A stretch of DNA of 64,000 bases. Origin: JBBSBY01 sp038250835. Its GTDB lineage: Bacteria > Desulfobacterota > Desulfomonilia > Desulfomonilales > Desulfomonilaceae. Location of the stretch: positions 1 to 64,000 of the forward strand of contig JBBSBY010000001.1 of assembly GCA_038250835.1 (NCBI GenBank), given 5' to 3'. Below are positions 34,529 through 44,481 of this stretch, piece by piece. Positions within the stretch are counted from its first letter, which is position 1. Every line of letters begins with the position of its first letter. A model generated the notes under the pieces. The model did no database searches and had not been told where the DNA came from. It saw only the letters and a program-made list of their open reading frames with translations. The position numbers and the translations under genes are program-made.

Positions 34529-37498
34529 ATGACCACGGAACAATTGCTGGACGAAATTGAACGTCTAAAGAAAACCATTGCCGAAATGGAGCTGGAAAAG
34601 ACTGGGTTGGAAGTTGCACAAACAGCGTTGCGCCATGATGAAGAACGCTTCAGATCTTTGTTCGACAACAGTCCATTAGGATACCAGTCTTTAGACGCTG
34701 ACGGGCGCATGACGGAAGTAAATAAAGCGTGGTTGGAGACCCTGAAGTACGAACGGTCCGAAGTCATCGGTAGATGGTTCGGTGAATTTCTCACTCCGGA
34801 ATATGTAGCGCCTTTCAAGAGACAATTTGAAGAATTTAAAAAAACCGGCGGAATTCATTCCGTAGAAATTGATATGACAACAAAGAGCGGTGAAATTGTC
34901 CAGGTCGCATTTGACGGTCAGGTTGGTTACGACTCGGCGGGCGAGTTCAGGCAGACCCACTGCATAATGCGAAATATCACGGAACTGAAGCGTTCGGCAC
35001 AGGCCACTAAAGACAGTGAGGTACTGTTCCAGACGATTTTTGAACAAGCGGGTGTCGGAGTGGCGCAATGCTGCACAAAATCCGGGAGGTTCCTCAGGGT
35101 AAATAAGATTTTTTGTGATCTCTTCAATTGCTCGGCGGAGGATTTGGCTTCAAAGACTCTGGATAAACTTTTTAGTCCCAATGAACTGGAAATTTCCGCA
35201 AAGGCTTGCGAACCTTACGACTTTGCGGCTGAAGGAGGCTTTTCAAAGGAAGTGAAGCGATTCACTAAGAATGGTTCAACCGTCTGGATTCATCTTACCG
35301 TTTCTCCCCTCTCTACTGAGTCCGGCGGCTCAACAGGCATGATCATAATCGCTCAAAATGTTACCTACCAAAAGCTAGCCAAAGAGGCTTTGCGGGAAAG
35401 CGAAGAATGGTATCGCCGACTAGTGGAGAGTTCGTTGATTCCCGTAGTGGTCACAACATTGGATGACAGTAAAATACTATTCGTAAACAAAGCCGCCGCG
35501 GATTACTTCGGCGCATCCATAGAAGAATTATTGATCGGAAACACCTCGGGTTTTTGGGCAAACTTAGATGAAAGAACCAGGTTCGCAAGTCTGATTAAGA
35601 AACACGGAAAAGTGGAGAACTTCCAGGCCGAACTGAAGCATCATTCGGGAGTAAGTAAATGGATACTTTTGTCTGCCGGCAAAATTCACTTTGATGGTCA
35701 GGAAGCAATCTTCGGCTTACTGAACGACATAACCGATAGAGTTATGTGGGAAGAAGCAATAAAACGAAAAGTCGTAGCCTTGACTCAGCCGCTCAATGAT
35801 CCTGAATCCATACGGTTTTCCGATCTTTTTGATGTGGACGAAATTCAAAATCTTCAGGATATTTTCGCTGAAGCTGCGGGAGTTTCCTCTCTTATTACCT
35901 ATCCCGACGGAACACCAATAACGCGACCAAGTAATTTCTGTAGATTATGCAAAGATATAATCCGAAAAACCGAAGTGGGACTGGCAAACTGTTACTTATC
36001 CGATGCCCTTCTAGGTAAACTAAACACTACCGGACCTACAATTCAGCCTTGTCTAAGCGGAGGAATTTGGGACGCGGGCGCAAGTATCACAGTGGGAGGA
36101 AAACACATAGCCAATTGGCTGGTCGGGCAAGTCCGCGACGCAGATTTGGATGAAGAAGAGATGCTTGAATATGCGGACAAGATCGGTGTTGATAGACAAG
36201 TCTACAGAGAAGCCTTAGCGGAAGTCAATATTATGTCTCGAGAGCAGTTCGACAAAGTGGCAAACGCTGTATTCGCTTTCGCCAAAGAGCTGTCCGTGAA
36301 GGCTTATCAGAATGTCCAACAAGCCCGTTTTTTGGCCGAGCGAGAACGCAATGAGGAAATTCTCATACAAACCGAACGCTTCAGAGCCGTAGCCGACCTT
36401 GCCGCAGGGGTGGCCCACAATTTCAACAATTTGCTGCAAATTGTTCTTGGTAGTTGCAATCTCGCTATGATCAATCTCGAAACCGGGGATCTAGCCGCTT
36501 TGAAGGCCAATATCGAGCAAATAATGGAGCACTCCAAATTTGGGGCCGAAACGGTGCGTCGCCTCAACACCTTTGCTCGCATGGGCGCCAATTCCCACAG
36601 TTCAGCAACTGATTTTGATCTTTCGATCCTGGCGCGGGAAGCCGCCGAACTTACCAGTAGTTGGTGGAAAACCGATCTTGAGAAAAAAGGGATTAAAGTT
36701 TCTCTTGACATGGATTTGGACCGAGAATGTATTGTTCATGGGCATAAAAATGAGATATTCGAAGTTGTCGTAAACATCATCAAAAACGCCGCTGAAGCAA
36801 TACATAGAGATGGCCAAATTTCCATCCGATCCGTTACGAGAAACAATCTAGCCAAACTTGTCATCCAAGATACGGGCGTCGGGATTCCTGAAAAAGACCA
36901 ATCTAAACTCTTTACCCCATTTTTCACGACAAAATCCGACACCGGAACAGGTCTGGGTCTTGCCACGAGCAGAAGAATCGTGGAAGATCACCGAGGTAAA
37001 ATTGATATTGAGAGCAATGAACATCAAGGCGCCACCGTCACTATTTGGCTACCTTTAGCCCGGGACCACGAAGGACAAGAAGCTCAACATTCAGATACGG
37101 AAACGATCAAGGATGTGACTATCTTAGTTATTGACGACATCGAGCCCGTGCTGCAAACGGTCGGCATGGCGCTGGAACATTACAACTACTCCGTCCTTAC
37201 GGCTCAATCCGGTATTGAAGGTCTTAATCTGTTAGAGCAAAACAGCGCCGACTTGGTAATCTGCGATCTGGGAATGCCCGGAATGAACGGCTGGGAAGTT
37301 GGGGAGCGAATAGCGACTGAGCGTCATGAAAACGGAATGAAAAAACTCCCTTTTATACTTCTGACCGGTTGGGGCGACCAATTTCCACATGAGCAAAGCG
37401 TTAATTCCGGAGTAGACGCAGTTATCGAAAAGCCTGTGGATATTATCTACCTGAACAAGGTAATACAGGATCTTGTCCGCCAAAACTCTCGAAAATGA
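34529..37498 (+). CDS. Hybrid sensor histidine kinase with three PAS domains and a PocR domain
   Basis: A 989-residue soluble kinase. A short coiled coil (1-40) is followed by PAS domains (about 41-150, 165-285, 292-405). A PocR ligand-binding domain comes next (about 425-590; FSDLFDVDEIQNLQDIF and the Cys-rich FCRLCKDIIRK...NCYLSD). Then come a histidine kinase core with His630 in VAHNFNN, an ATP site (DTGVGIP, GTGLGLA), and a C-terminal receiver with Asp913. PocR domains are proposed to sense small diols or hydrocarbon derivatives and often accompany corrinoid systems. The pseudogene of a corrinoid protein follows directly. Confidence 0.9.
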   Translation: MTTEQLLDEIERLKKTIAEMELEKTGLEVAQTALRHDEERFRSLFDNSPLGYQSLDADGRMTEVNKAWLETLKYERSEVIGRWFGEFLTPEYVAPFKRQFEEFKKTGGIHSVEIDMTTKSGEIVQVAFDGQVGYDSAGEFRQTHCIMRNITELKRSAQATKDSEVLFQTIFEQAGVGVAQCCTKSGRFLRVNKIFCDLFNCSAEDLASKTLDKLFSPNELEISAKACEPYDFAAEGGFSKEVKRFTKNGSTVWIHLTVSPLSTESGGSTGMIIIAQNVTYQKLAKEALRESEEWYRRLVESSLIPVVVTTLDDSKILFVNKAAADYFGASIEELLIGNTSGFWANLDERTRFASLIKKHGKVENFQAELKHHSGVSKWILLSAGKIHFDGQEAIFGLLNDITDRVMWEEAIKRKVVALTQPLNDPESIRFSDLFDVDEIQNLQDIFAEAAGVSSLITYPDGTPITRPSNFCRLCKDIIRKTEVGLANCYLSDALLGKLNTTGPTIQPCLSGGIWDAGASITVGGKHIANWLVGQVRDADLDEEEMLEYADKIGVDRQVYREALAEVNIMSREQFDKVANAVFAFAKELSVKAYQNVQQARFLAERERNEEILIQTERFRAVADLAAGVAHNFNNLLQIVLGSCNLAMINLETGDLAALKANIEQIMEHSKFGAETVRRLNTFARMGANSHSSATDFDLSILAREAAELTSSWWKTDLEKKGIKVSLDMDLDRECIVHGHKNEIFEVVVNIIKNAAEAIHRDGQISIRSVTRNNLAKLVIQDTGVGIPEKDQSKLFTPFFTTKSDTGTGLGLATSRRIVEDHRGKIDIESNEHQGATVTIWLPLARDHEGQEAQHSDTETIKDVTILVIDDIEPVLQTVGMALEHYNYSVLTAQSGIEGLNLLEQNSADLVICDLGMPGMNGWEVGERIATERHENGMKKLPFILLTGWGDQFPHEQSVNSGVDAVIEKPVDIIYLNKVIQDLVRQNSRK

Positions 37499-37519
37499 TT
37501 ACAACCATTACAGGATTCT

Positions 37520-38422
37520 GTTAGCAAATCTTGAGGAAAAAAAGGTTTATGAAATAGTTGACCAAAAATCAATGAGGGCGTAAACCCTTTGGAGATAGTT
37601 CACGAATGTAATAAGGGCATGATTCGCGTAGGAGAGTTGTTCTCCGAACAAAACTTTTTTATTAGCCAACTGATCTATTCGGCTGAAATTCTCAAACAAG
37701 TAATGAAAAAACTGGACCCGCTTCTCACGGGAATTCAGACGGACACAAAAGCCGGTGGAAAAGTGGTAATCGGCACAGTTAAGGGCGATATCCATGACAT
37801 CGGTGGTCCGGGACGCCCTCCTTTTTTTGTTGCTGGAGTCCCCTTTGAGCCACTCCATTGATTTTGAACCCATCGGCAGACGAACTGAAATAGAAGACCA
37901 TGAATCCATACTTGAAGCGGCTCGCGCGATCATCATTGGAGGCAAATCCCTCACGGCGCCGTGCGGGGGAAAAGGAACCTGCGGCAAGTGTCGAGTGCAA
38001 ATCCTGTGGGCGCCGTTACAGATCCGGCGGACGCTGAACTTGATCTTCTTTCAGAGACTGAACTAGCGGCAGGCGTTAGACTAGCCTGTCAGACCAAGGC
38101 TTTGAGTTCATTAAAAGTTAAGATGCCACCGGAGTCCCTGTCCGGTCGGCAAGAATTGCAGACAACGGGATTAAAGATTGACATCGCTCCGGCGCCGGCG
38201 ATCAAGAGACTCGACGTGGAATTGGAGCGTTCAACCATTCTGGATCGGGAGAAATTCATCAACGCCGGTAACGCCGCCGGAACCGGGGCTCGTTTGTGCC
38301 TGATTTCTACGCATGAGAGAAAAACTGCGGAATTGATTGCAGGAAAAGTGGAATATGTGGAACTCGCGACCAAGCCGGAGTTTTCTTCCACGTACGTTGG
38401 GTCATTGGAATTTCCAGGCTGA
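37520..38422 (+). pseudogene. Decayed corrinoid protein plus corrinoid-activating ferredoxin remnants
   Basis: Three pieces in different frames. (1) About 37520-37806: the helical cap and the start of the B12 domain of a methyltransferase corrinoid protein (NPLEIVHECNKGMIRVGELF, then KVVIGTVKGDIHDIG), with a frameshift near 37575 and loss of everything after HDIG. (2) About 37855-38010: the 2Fe-2S domain of a RACE-type reductive activator (APCGGKGTCGKCRV), frameshifted near 38005 and then continuing as LLSETELAAGVRLACQTK. (3) About 38245-38422: the very C-terminus of the same activator family (NAGNAAGTGARLCLIS, KVEYVELATKPEF). The central several hundred residues are deleted. It lies straight after the PocR kinase. 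Confidence 0.8.
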
Positions 38423-38458
38423 TACGGTTCGGGTTCGTAATTTTTTTAAAAGGAAAAT

Positions 38459-38485
38459 AATAAGGGCGCAGCAAGCGCCCTTATT
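38459..38485 (-). terminator. Rho-independent terminator after the FadJ-like gene
   Basis: AATAAGGGCGC, loop AGCAA, GCGCCCTTATT: a perfect 11-bp stem. On the minus strand it is followed by TTTCCTTTT. It closes the beta-oxidation operon 27 bases after the last stop. Confidence 0.85.
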
Positions 38486-38511
38486 TAAACTTCAACTATT
38501 ATCGGTCAATA

Positions 38512-40563
38512 TTAGATACTGAAAAATACCTTCTGTAGGACTTTCGGGGTATAGCCGACAACATCCAAATAGAGGGTTATTCCGCCATTAAAGAAAGGCC
38601 AACCTGCTCCCATAATCATGGCCGTATCAATGTCCTTTGGATCGGAAACAACCTTTTCTTTAAGGATGAGATCTACCTCGATCGTTAGATTAGTCAGTAA
38701 TCTGTCCAGAATCTCTTCCGTGACGAATTCTTTCTCACCTTTGTCCGCGTAAATTTCGGCAACTTTGGGATCCAACTGCTTGGATGGGCCGAATCCCTGA
38801 TAAATCTGCGTTATCTTAGCGTCAGCGGCTTTCTTAAACTTTTCGTTAATGGGAAACCTTTCCGGCCAGGCTTTGTTGCAAGTTTCCAAAACGTGAAATG
38901 CTACGGCCGGGCCGACTAAGGCGAGGAGATCGAAAGGCGCCATTGGCAGACCCAAAGCTAAAGCCGCTTCATCAACCTGTTGAAAGTCGGCGCCTTCGGA
39001 CACCATCTCAAAACAATCACTTAGAAGCTTTGTAAGCAACCTGTTCACAAGGAAAGCAGGCGAGTCTTTCACCAATATGGCGGTCTTTCGAAGCTTTTTG
39101 GCGCATTCAAAAGCTGTTGCAAGAGTAGCGTCGTCCGTCTGCTCACTTTTTATAATCTCAAGGAGAGGAAGAACCGCTACCGGGTTGAAGAAGTGAAACC
39201 CCACCACGCGCTCGGGGTGCTGAAGCCTGGCGCCCATTTCGGTAACGGACAAGCTCGAGGTATTTGTCGCAAGAATACATGTCGGAGAGACGACCGCTTC
39301 CGCGTCGGCAAATACCTGCTGTTTAATGTTCATTTCCTCGAACACGGCTTCGATGACAAAATCACAATCAGCAAAATCGTTCCAGTCAAGGGTCGGGATC
39401 AGGATGTGGAACAGGTGATCGGCCTTTGCTTGCTGCATCCTGCCGCGAGACACAAGCGACGCAAGTTCGCCTTTAATGTAACCGACGCCTTTGTCCAAGA
39501 ACTCCTGTTTAATGTCTTTCATAACAACAGGAACGCCGTATCTGCGCAAAAACAGCATGGCTAGTTGAGAAGCCATCAAGCCCGCGCCGATTACGCCGAC
39601 TTTCTTAATTGGACGTCCCTTTACGTCTTTGGGCACACCCGCGGGCCTCCTGGCCCTTCTTTGAACCAAATCAAAGCTGTAAACTCCGGCTTTGCATTGT
39701 CTGCTCTTAATAAGATCACCCAGAGCCTTATCTTCGGCAGCGAAACACTCCTCCAATGGTTTGTTCAAATCACAAGCCATTTCGATTATTTCGAGGGCTC
39801 GATAAGGCGCCGGCGCCGCTCCGTGGACCTTCATATCTATGAAGCTTTTCGCCGCGTCCAATTGGGATTTTAGCCTTGACATGTCGGGCAGGGTGCGTTC
39901 AACCACTTCAGCGCCGCTGAGTATATCTTCAAAAAATTTCAGAGAGTCATCGAAGAATTCCACTGCTTCGAAAAGCCTGTCGGCCAACCCCATTTGAAAA
40001 GCTTTGGAACCGTCGATCATTCTGTTCTGGTTCAATGGATTATAGATTATCAGCTCAAGGGCCTTTTCAGGTCCTATGAGTCGAGGAGTCAAAGTAGACC
40101 CGCCCCATCCGGGTACCAAGCCCAGGAAGCACTCCGGAAAAGCAATTGCCGGAACGCCTTTAGATACGGTTCGATAATCGCAATATAAAGAGATTTCCAG
40201 ACCCCCGCCCAAAGCGGCGCCGTTGATTGCCGCCAAAGTGGGGATCTTCAGATTCATGATTCGTTTCATGGCGGCGTGACCGGCCGCGCCGATTTGGCGA
40301 CCTTGTTCAAAGGTGTTGATAAAAGGCACCTGCATAAGATCCGCGCCCGCAGCAAAAATATAGTGTTTGCCGCAGAGCATCATGCCTTTGATCTGAGGAT
40401 CGGCTTCTATGGTATCTACCGCTTTTTGTAGGGAACCCAACGCCTTTTCATCGAAAGTATTGGGCTTTCTATAATCCTCGCCATTATCCATGGTTACGAT
40501 GGCGATTTTGCCGACACGAGAATTATAGTACGTTACATGGAAGAGAGTCGGAGCATCAGCCAT
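38512..40563 (-). CDS. fadJ: FadJ-like enoyl-CoA hydratase/3-hydroxyacyl-CoA dehydrogenase
   Basis: A 683-residue fused enzyme for two beta-oxidation steps. The hydratase half (about 1-310) has the oxyanion GAALGGGLE with its Glu, and the second Glu in FPECFLGLVPGWGG. The dehydrogenase half (about 315-680) has the NAD loop GVIGAGLMASQLA, the catalytic His in VGFHFFNPV, and the C-terminal dehydrogenase repeats. The usual MGSGIA after the NAD loop is MASQLA, a small change. It is last in the operon after the thiolase. Confidence 0.9.
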   Translation of the reverse strand: MADAPTLFHVTYYNSRVGKIAIVTMDNGEDYRKPNTFDEKALGSLQKAVDTIEADPQIKGMMLCGKHYIFAAGADLMQVPFINTFEQGRQIGAAGHAAMKRIMNLKIPTLAAINGAALGGGLEISLYCDYRTVSKGVPAIAFPECFLGLVPGWGGSTLTPRLIGPEKALELIIYNPLNQNRMIDGSKAFQMGLADRLFEAVEFFDDSLKFFEDILSGAEVVERTLPDMSRLKSQLDAAKSFIDMKVHGAAPAPYRALEIIEMACDLNKPLEECFAAEDKALGDLIKSRQCKAGVYSFDLVQRRARRPAGVPKDVKGRPIKKVGVIGAGLMASQLAMLFLRRYGVPVVMKDIKQEFLDKGVGYIKGELASLVSRGRMQQAKADHLFHILIPTLDWNDFADCDFVIEAVFEEMNIKQQVFADAEAVVSPTCILATNTSSLSVTEMGARLQHPERVVGFHFFNPVAVLPLLEIIKSEQTDDATLATAFECAKKLRKTAILVKDSPAFLVNRLLTKLLSDCFEMVSEGADFQQVDEAALALGLPMAPFDLLALVGPAVAFHVLETCNKAWPERFPINEKFKKAADAKITQIYQGFGPSKQLDPKVAEIYADKGEKEFVTEEILDRLLTNLTIEVDLILKEKVVSDPKDIDTAMIMGAGWPFFNGGITLYLDVVGYTPKVLQKVFFSI

Positions 40564-40692
40564 GGTACTTCCTTTCGTATACAGTCTCCGCTGTCTGAGT
40601 TTTCATGGTATTTCGCTGGTTGTTGCGCATCCGCCGCCGTCTCTGCCTAATGCGGAAGCCGGATGAGGATATCCAATAAGGCCCGGAGGCGT

Positions 40693-41886
40693 TTAATCCG
40701 TTTTATGCGCCAAGTTTTTCCAAATCACCGTGCCGCCTTGCCCCAAACCCACACACATGGTGGTTAAACCATACTTTACTTCAGGGTGCTCCTCGAAAGC
40801 GTGCATAAGGTGGCAAGCTAAACGAACGCCCGAAGAGGCCAGCGGATGACCAAACGCAATGGCGCCGCCGTAGATATTCATTTTAGGTTCATCCGGAACT
40901 TCCAAACCAAATTCTTCCATGAAGGCTATGGCCTGAACGGCAAATGCTTCATTTAATTCGATGAGGCCGATATCTTCCATCGTTAGGCCGGCGGCTTTGA
41001 GAGCTTTGTGAGTCGCAGGGATGGGGCCGATTCCCATTATCTCGGGTTTTACGCCCGCATATGCGAAGGCCTCCATTTCCATTTTGGGCTGAATTCCCAA
41101 TTCCTCTGCGACTTCTTTGGCCATGAGAATACAGCCCGCGGCTCCGTCATTCAAACCCGAGGAATTACCCGCTGTGACTCTTCCCATCACCCTGAACGGC
41201 GTCCTAAGTTTCTTGAGCCCTTCCAAAGTGGTTTCAGGCCTGGGCTGCTCGTCCGTGTCCGCCACTTTCCAACCGTCTTTGGTGTAAACGGTCATAGGCA
41301 CAATCATTTCTGCAATTTTGCCGGATTTTCGCGCAGCGTCCGCTTTTTGCTGGCAGAGCATCGAATATTCATCGGTCCGATCTTTAGTTATGTGCGGGAA
41401 CATATCATGTAGATTTTCCGCCGTCTCACCCATGGACATAGCGCTTTGATCAACCAGCTTATCAGTAAGGAAACGTGGATTGGGATCGGCAGTGGCCCCC
41501 ATGGGATGGTGCCCCATATGCTCGACACCACCTGCTATTGCTATATCGCAGCCGCCGAAGGCTATCTGGCTTGCAGCGGTAGTAATGGCGCTCATGCCGC
41601 CTGCGCACATTCTATCTATGGAATAGCCTGGGACTGTTTCAGGAAGACCGGATAAAATTACCGAAGTGCGACCGAGAGTCAAACCCTGGTCCTTTTCCTG
41701 ACAGAATACTCCCCAGGCGTTTTCTCCAACCAACTCGGGTTTCACTTCCGGATTCCGGCGCATAAGTTCTCGGATCACCTTCACAACCATGTCATCGGCT
41801 CTGGTGTTCCAAAAAATACCTTTGTCACCGGCTCGACCGAAAGCGGTTCTGACAGCGTCAATAAGAACTACTTTTCTGCTTTTCAT
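40693..41886 (-). CDS. fadA: Acetyl-CoA acyltransferase (thiolase)
   Basis: A 397-residue thiolase that cleaves 3-ketoacyl-CoA. The acyl Cys is in DRMCAGGMSA, the His in GGAIAFGHPLASSG, and the second Cys in TMCVGLGQGG; all three are intact. It lies 19 bases after the acyl-CoA dehydrogenase gene and 129 bases before the FadJ-like gene. Confidence 0.93.
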   Translation of the reverse strand: MKSRKVVLIDAVRTAFGRAGDKGIFWNTRADDMVVKVIRELMRRNPEVKPELVGENAWGVFCQEKDQGLTLGRTSVILSGLPETVPGYSIDRMCAGGMSAITTAASQIAFGGCDIAIAGGVEHMGHHPMGATADPNPRFLTDKLVDQSAMSMGETAENLHDMFPHITKDRTDEYSMLCQQKADAARKSGKIAEMIVPMTVYTKDGWKVADTDEQPRPETTLEGLKKLRTPFRVMGRVTAGNSSGLNDGAAGCILMAKEVAEELGIQPKMEMEAFAYAGVKPEIMGIGPIPATHKALKAAGLTMEDIGLIELNEAFAVQAIAFMEEFGLEVPDEPKMNIYGGAIAFGHPLASSGVRLACHLMHAFEEHPEVKYGLTTMCVGLGQGGTVIWKNLAHKTD

Positions 41887-41905
41887 ATCAAGACTCCGTA
41901 ATGGA

Positions 41906-43765
41906 TTAGGATAATGCGAATGATTCTTCGGGTAAGTCTATGGCCGAACGCTCACCGGTCATTATAGACTTCGCCTTGCCTTTTGCCAATGATAACACCG
42001 TATTGGCAAAGAATTGAGCCGAGGCCACTTTGCCTCTGTAAAAAGCGGCGCTTCTGTTGGTTCTCACTATTTCAGCCTTTTTCTCAGGCGTATCGGCTTT
42101 GGCGTCCTCGTAAAGATCATGTAGACGGCGATCGGCGATAACCGCTTGCCACAGCAACATAAATCCCACCGCTACATCCCCGAAAAGTTCAAGATACGGA
42201 GTAGCGTAAAGGATCGGGACCATAAAATCCTCTGTGATGCTTTTAAGACCGAAATAGCGCGTTACTTCGATGAGCTGTTTTCTTGCTTCATCAAAAGGAT
42301 CAACTATATCTTTGAGTCTGAAGTTTTTCTTTGCAATTTTGAGGAGCGCGCCGGTTTCCGTAACTATGCTCTTGAATAAAGCGCCTTGCTTATAGCTGAG
42401 TTTTCGGCCAACTAGATCAAGAGCTTGAATTCCGTTGGTGCCCTCGTAAATGGAGGCGATTTTCACATCTCTAAGGCACTGTTCCACAGGATATTCTCTG
42501 CAATAACCGTAACCGCCGTGGATCTGAACCGCCATCTCGGTGACTCTGAAACCCATGTCGGAGCTCCAGGCTTTGCAAATGGGGATCAGAATATCCAGGA
42601 AGCCGTGATATTTTGCGGCTTCTTCAGGATCTTTTGCGGTTCTTACTCTATCTTCACAGTAATGAGCATAATACAGAAGAGATCTGATGCCTTCGGTGAC
42701 ACTTTTCATCCACATTAAGGTTCGGCGAATATCGGGATGCTGCATGATGGGCACTTTGGGGGCTGCCTGGTCCTTCATTGTGGTGATTTCGGGGCCTTGA
42801 TACCTTTCCTTGGCGTAACGCAGAGCCTGCATGTAAGCGGCGCTTGCTTGAGAAAGTCCTTGCATTCCGACGGCTAACCGCGCTTCATTCATCATGTTGA
42901 ACATGATCTTCATGCCCTGGTTTTCCCCGCCCAATAAATAGCCTACACAATTGTCTTTTTCGCCGAAATTAAGAGCGCAGGTGGATGAGGCGTTAATACC
43001 CATTTTGTGTTCAGTCGCGGTGCAGATTACGTCATTGTCAACCAACTCTCCGTTCTCATAGCGATACTTGGGAACAATAAAGATGCTGATACCTTTGGTG
43101 CCGGCAGGCGCTCCTTCGATCCTTGCCAGTACCATGTGAATAATGTTTTCGGTTAAATCGTGATCGCCTGCTGATATAAAAATCTTTGAACCGGTAATTG
43201 CGTATGTTCCATCGGGTTTTTTGACGGCTTTGGTCCGCAGCGCGCCGACATCACTACCGGCCTGCGGCTCCGTGAGACACATAGTGCCGCACCATTCACC
43301 GGTGTACATGTTGTCCATGTAAGTTCTTTGCTGCTCTTCATCACCATAAAGTTCGATAAGTCGAGCAGCGCCGATGGTCAGGCCCGGATACATCATTAAA
43401 GCCTGGTTGGCGGCTCCAAACATTTCGAGGCAGGCGCCGTAAATAGCGCTGGGAAATCCCTGTCCGCCCATATCCTGATCGATGGGGAGCGCGGCCCAGC
43501 CGCCTTCGCAGAATAATCTGTAGGCGTTATGGAAGGAATCCGGGACCTTAACGTTTCCATCCTGGAGTTTGACGCCCTTTTCGTCGCCATCCTTGTTGGT
43601 GGGCTGTAGTTCCTTTTCGGCCAATTTTTGGGCGGCTTCGAGGACCATGTCGAAAGTTTCTCTTGAGAAGTCGGCAAATTTTTCATGTTGGCAGAGTTCT
43701 TCGATATTTAGTTGTTCATATAGAACAAACTTTATGTCGCGTTCATCTGCGAGGAGATTTGGCAT
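41906..43765 (-). CDS. Acyl-CoA dehydrogenase, long form
   Basis: A 619-residue flavoprotein for the first step of beta-oxidation, passing electrons to ETF. CLTEPQAGSDVG is the FAD/substrate segment; the catalytic Glu is in ASIYEGTNGIQ. The roughly 600-residue length and the C-terminal extension (about 470-619) put it with the DmdC/large acyl-CoA dehydrogenases. The start at 43765 has GGAGG eight bases upstream; the frame runs 43 codons further but with no family similarity. First gene of the operon. Confidence 0.9.
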   Translation of the reverse strand: MPNLLADERDIKFVLYEQLNIEELCQHEKFADFSRETFDMVLEAAQKLAEKELQPTNKDGDEKGVKLQDGNVKVPDSFHNAYRLFCEGGWAALPIDQDMGGQGFPSAIYGACLEMFGAANQALMMYPGLTIGAARLIELYGDEEQQRTYMDNMYTGEWCGTMCLTEPQAGSDVGALRTKAVKKPDGTYAITGSKIFISAGDHDLTENIIHMVLARIEGAPAGTKGISIFIVPKYRYENGELVDNDVICTATEHKMGINASSTCALNFGEKDNCVGYLLGGENQGMKIMFNMMNEARLAVGMQGLSQASAAYMQALRYAKERYQGPEITTMKDQAAPKVPIMQHPDIRRTLMWMKSVTEGIRSLLYYAHYCEDRVRTAKDPEEAAKYHGFLDILIPICKAWSSDMGFRVTEMAVQIHGGYGYCREYPVEQCLRDVKIASIYEGTNGIQALDLVGRKLSYKQGALFKSIVTETGALLKIAKKNFRLKDIVDPFDEARKQLIEVTRYFGLKSITEDFMVPILYATPYLELFGDVAVGFMLLWQAVIADRRLHDLYEDAKADTPEKKAEIVRTNRSAAFYRGKVASAQFFANTVLSLAKGKAKSIMTGERSAIDLPEESFALS

Positions 43766-44481
43766 AAGGACGTCCTCCTTTTGGATTTGATGCTTATATA
43801 GTCCTTTTGGAATCACTGCTTCCAGCGATTGTTGGAGAGAAAGACAAACAAAGAAAAACGCTACAGCTCTACTGGAGCGTATCAAAAGTTTCAAAAAGGT
43901 TTCACTTTATTTATCTCTCCATTTTCTATTTCTTGCAAGGGAAAAATGTCTCAGCCCTAACTTTTTCCAAAATAAATTCGACTTCAGACCTTGTGGACGG
44001 TTGCGCGGGTCGAAAACACATCTTTTTAAAAATATAGGAATTCCGAAAGCAATCTTGGATTCAATAATGACGATTTTGTCTATTTACTATTCGAGTCACT
44101 TCGAAAGCTATAAAAGTTAATAATACATTCAGAGACGAACCAATGTCATTCAACCGTACGCTGCAATTCAGAAAGATATGGCTCTCAGCTTTTTGGGATC
44201 ACGGTAAAGGCCCCATTCGGACGGAACTTTCGAGAAGCGCTATAAAGCGCTGATTCATTTCTCTGCGGGAACGATTCTACTTTTCAAAGCAGGAGTTGCC
44301 GGCTTAGGCGCAATCCTCTCGTTCCAGTCCGCGCTTGCCCACGCTCGGGGAGAAGAGCTTCAACGAAACTTACGGAACCAAAGGCGAAATTGTATTAATC
44401 AGCGGTCGCCGCTGCATATATTAATAGAACTACAATTATGTTACAAAAATTGAGTCCGTAGTTAATTGAAGGAGACTGCAC
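43766..44481. other. Large intergenic region, no gene seen
   Basis: This 716-base divergent gap lies between the beta-oxidation operon and the TPR gene. Only short frames are present and none looks protein-like. A small hairpin AGCGCT-ATAA-AGCGCT lies at 44236-44251. A small RNA or a long 5' leader cannot be excluded. Confidence 0.4.

Noticed and set aside
37547..37987. Minus-strand open frame of 146 codons across the pseudogene
   Set aside because: The plus strand has clear corrinoid and 2Fe-2S motifs in pieces; the minus frame has none and is a shadow.
43766..43894. 43-codon N-terminal extension of the acyl-CoA dehydrogenase resembling a signal peptide
   Set aside because: The ATG at 43765 has a strong ribosome-binding site and matches a cytosolic enzyme start.
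44236..44251. AGCGCT hairpin as a terminator
   Set aside because: No T-run follows and no gene ends nearby.
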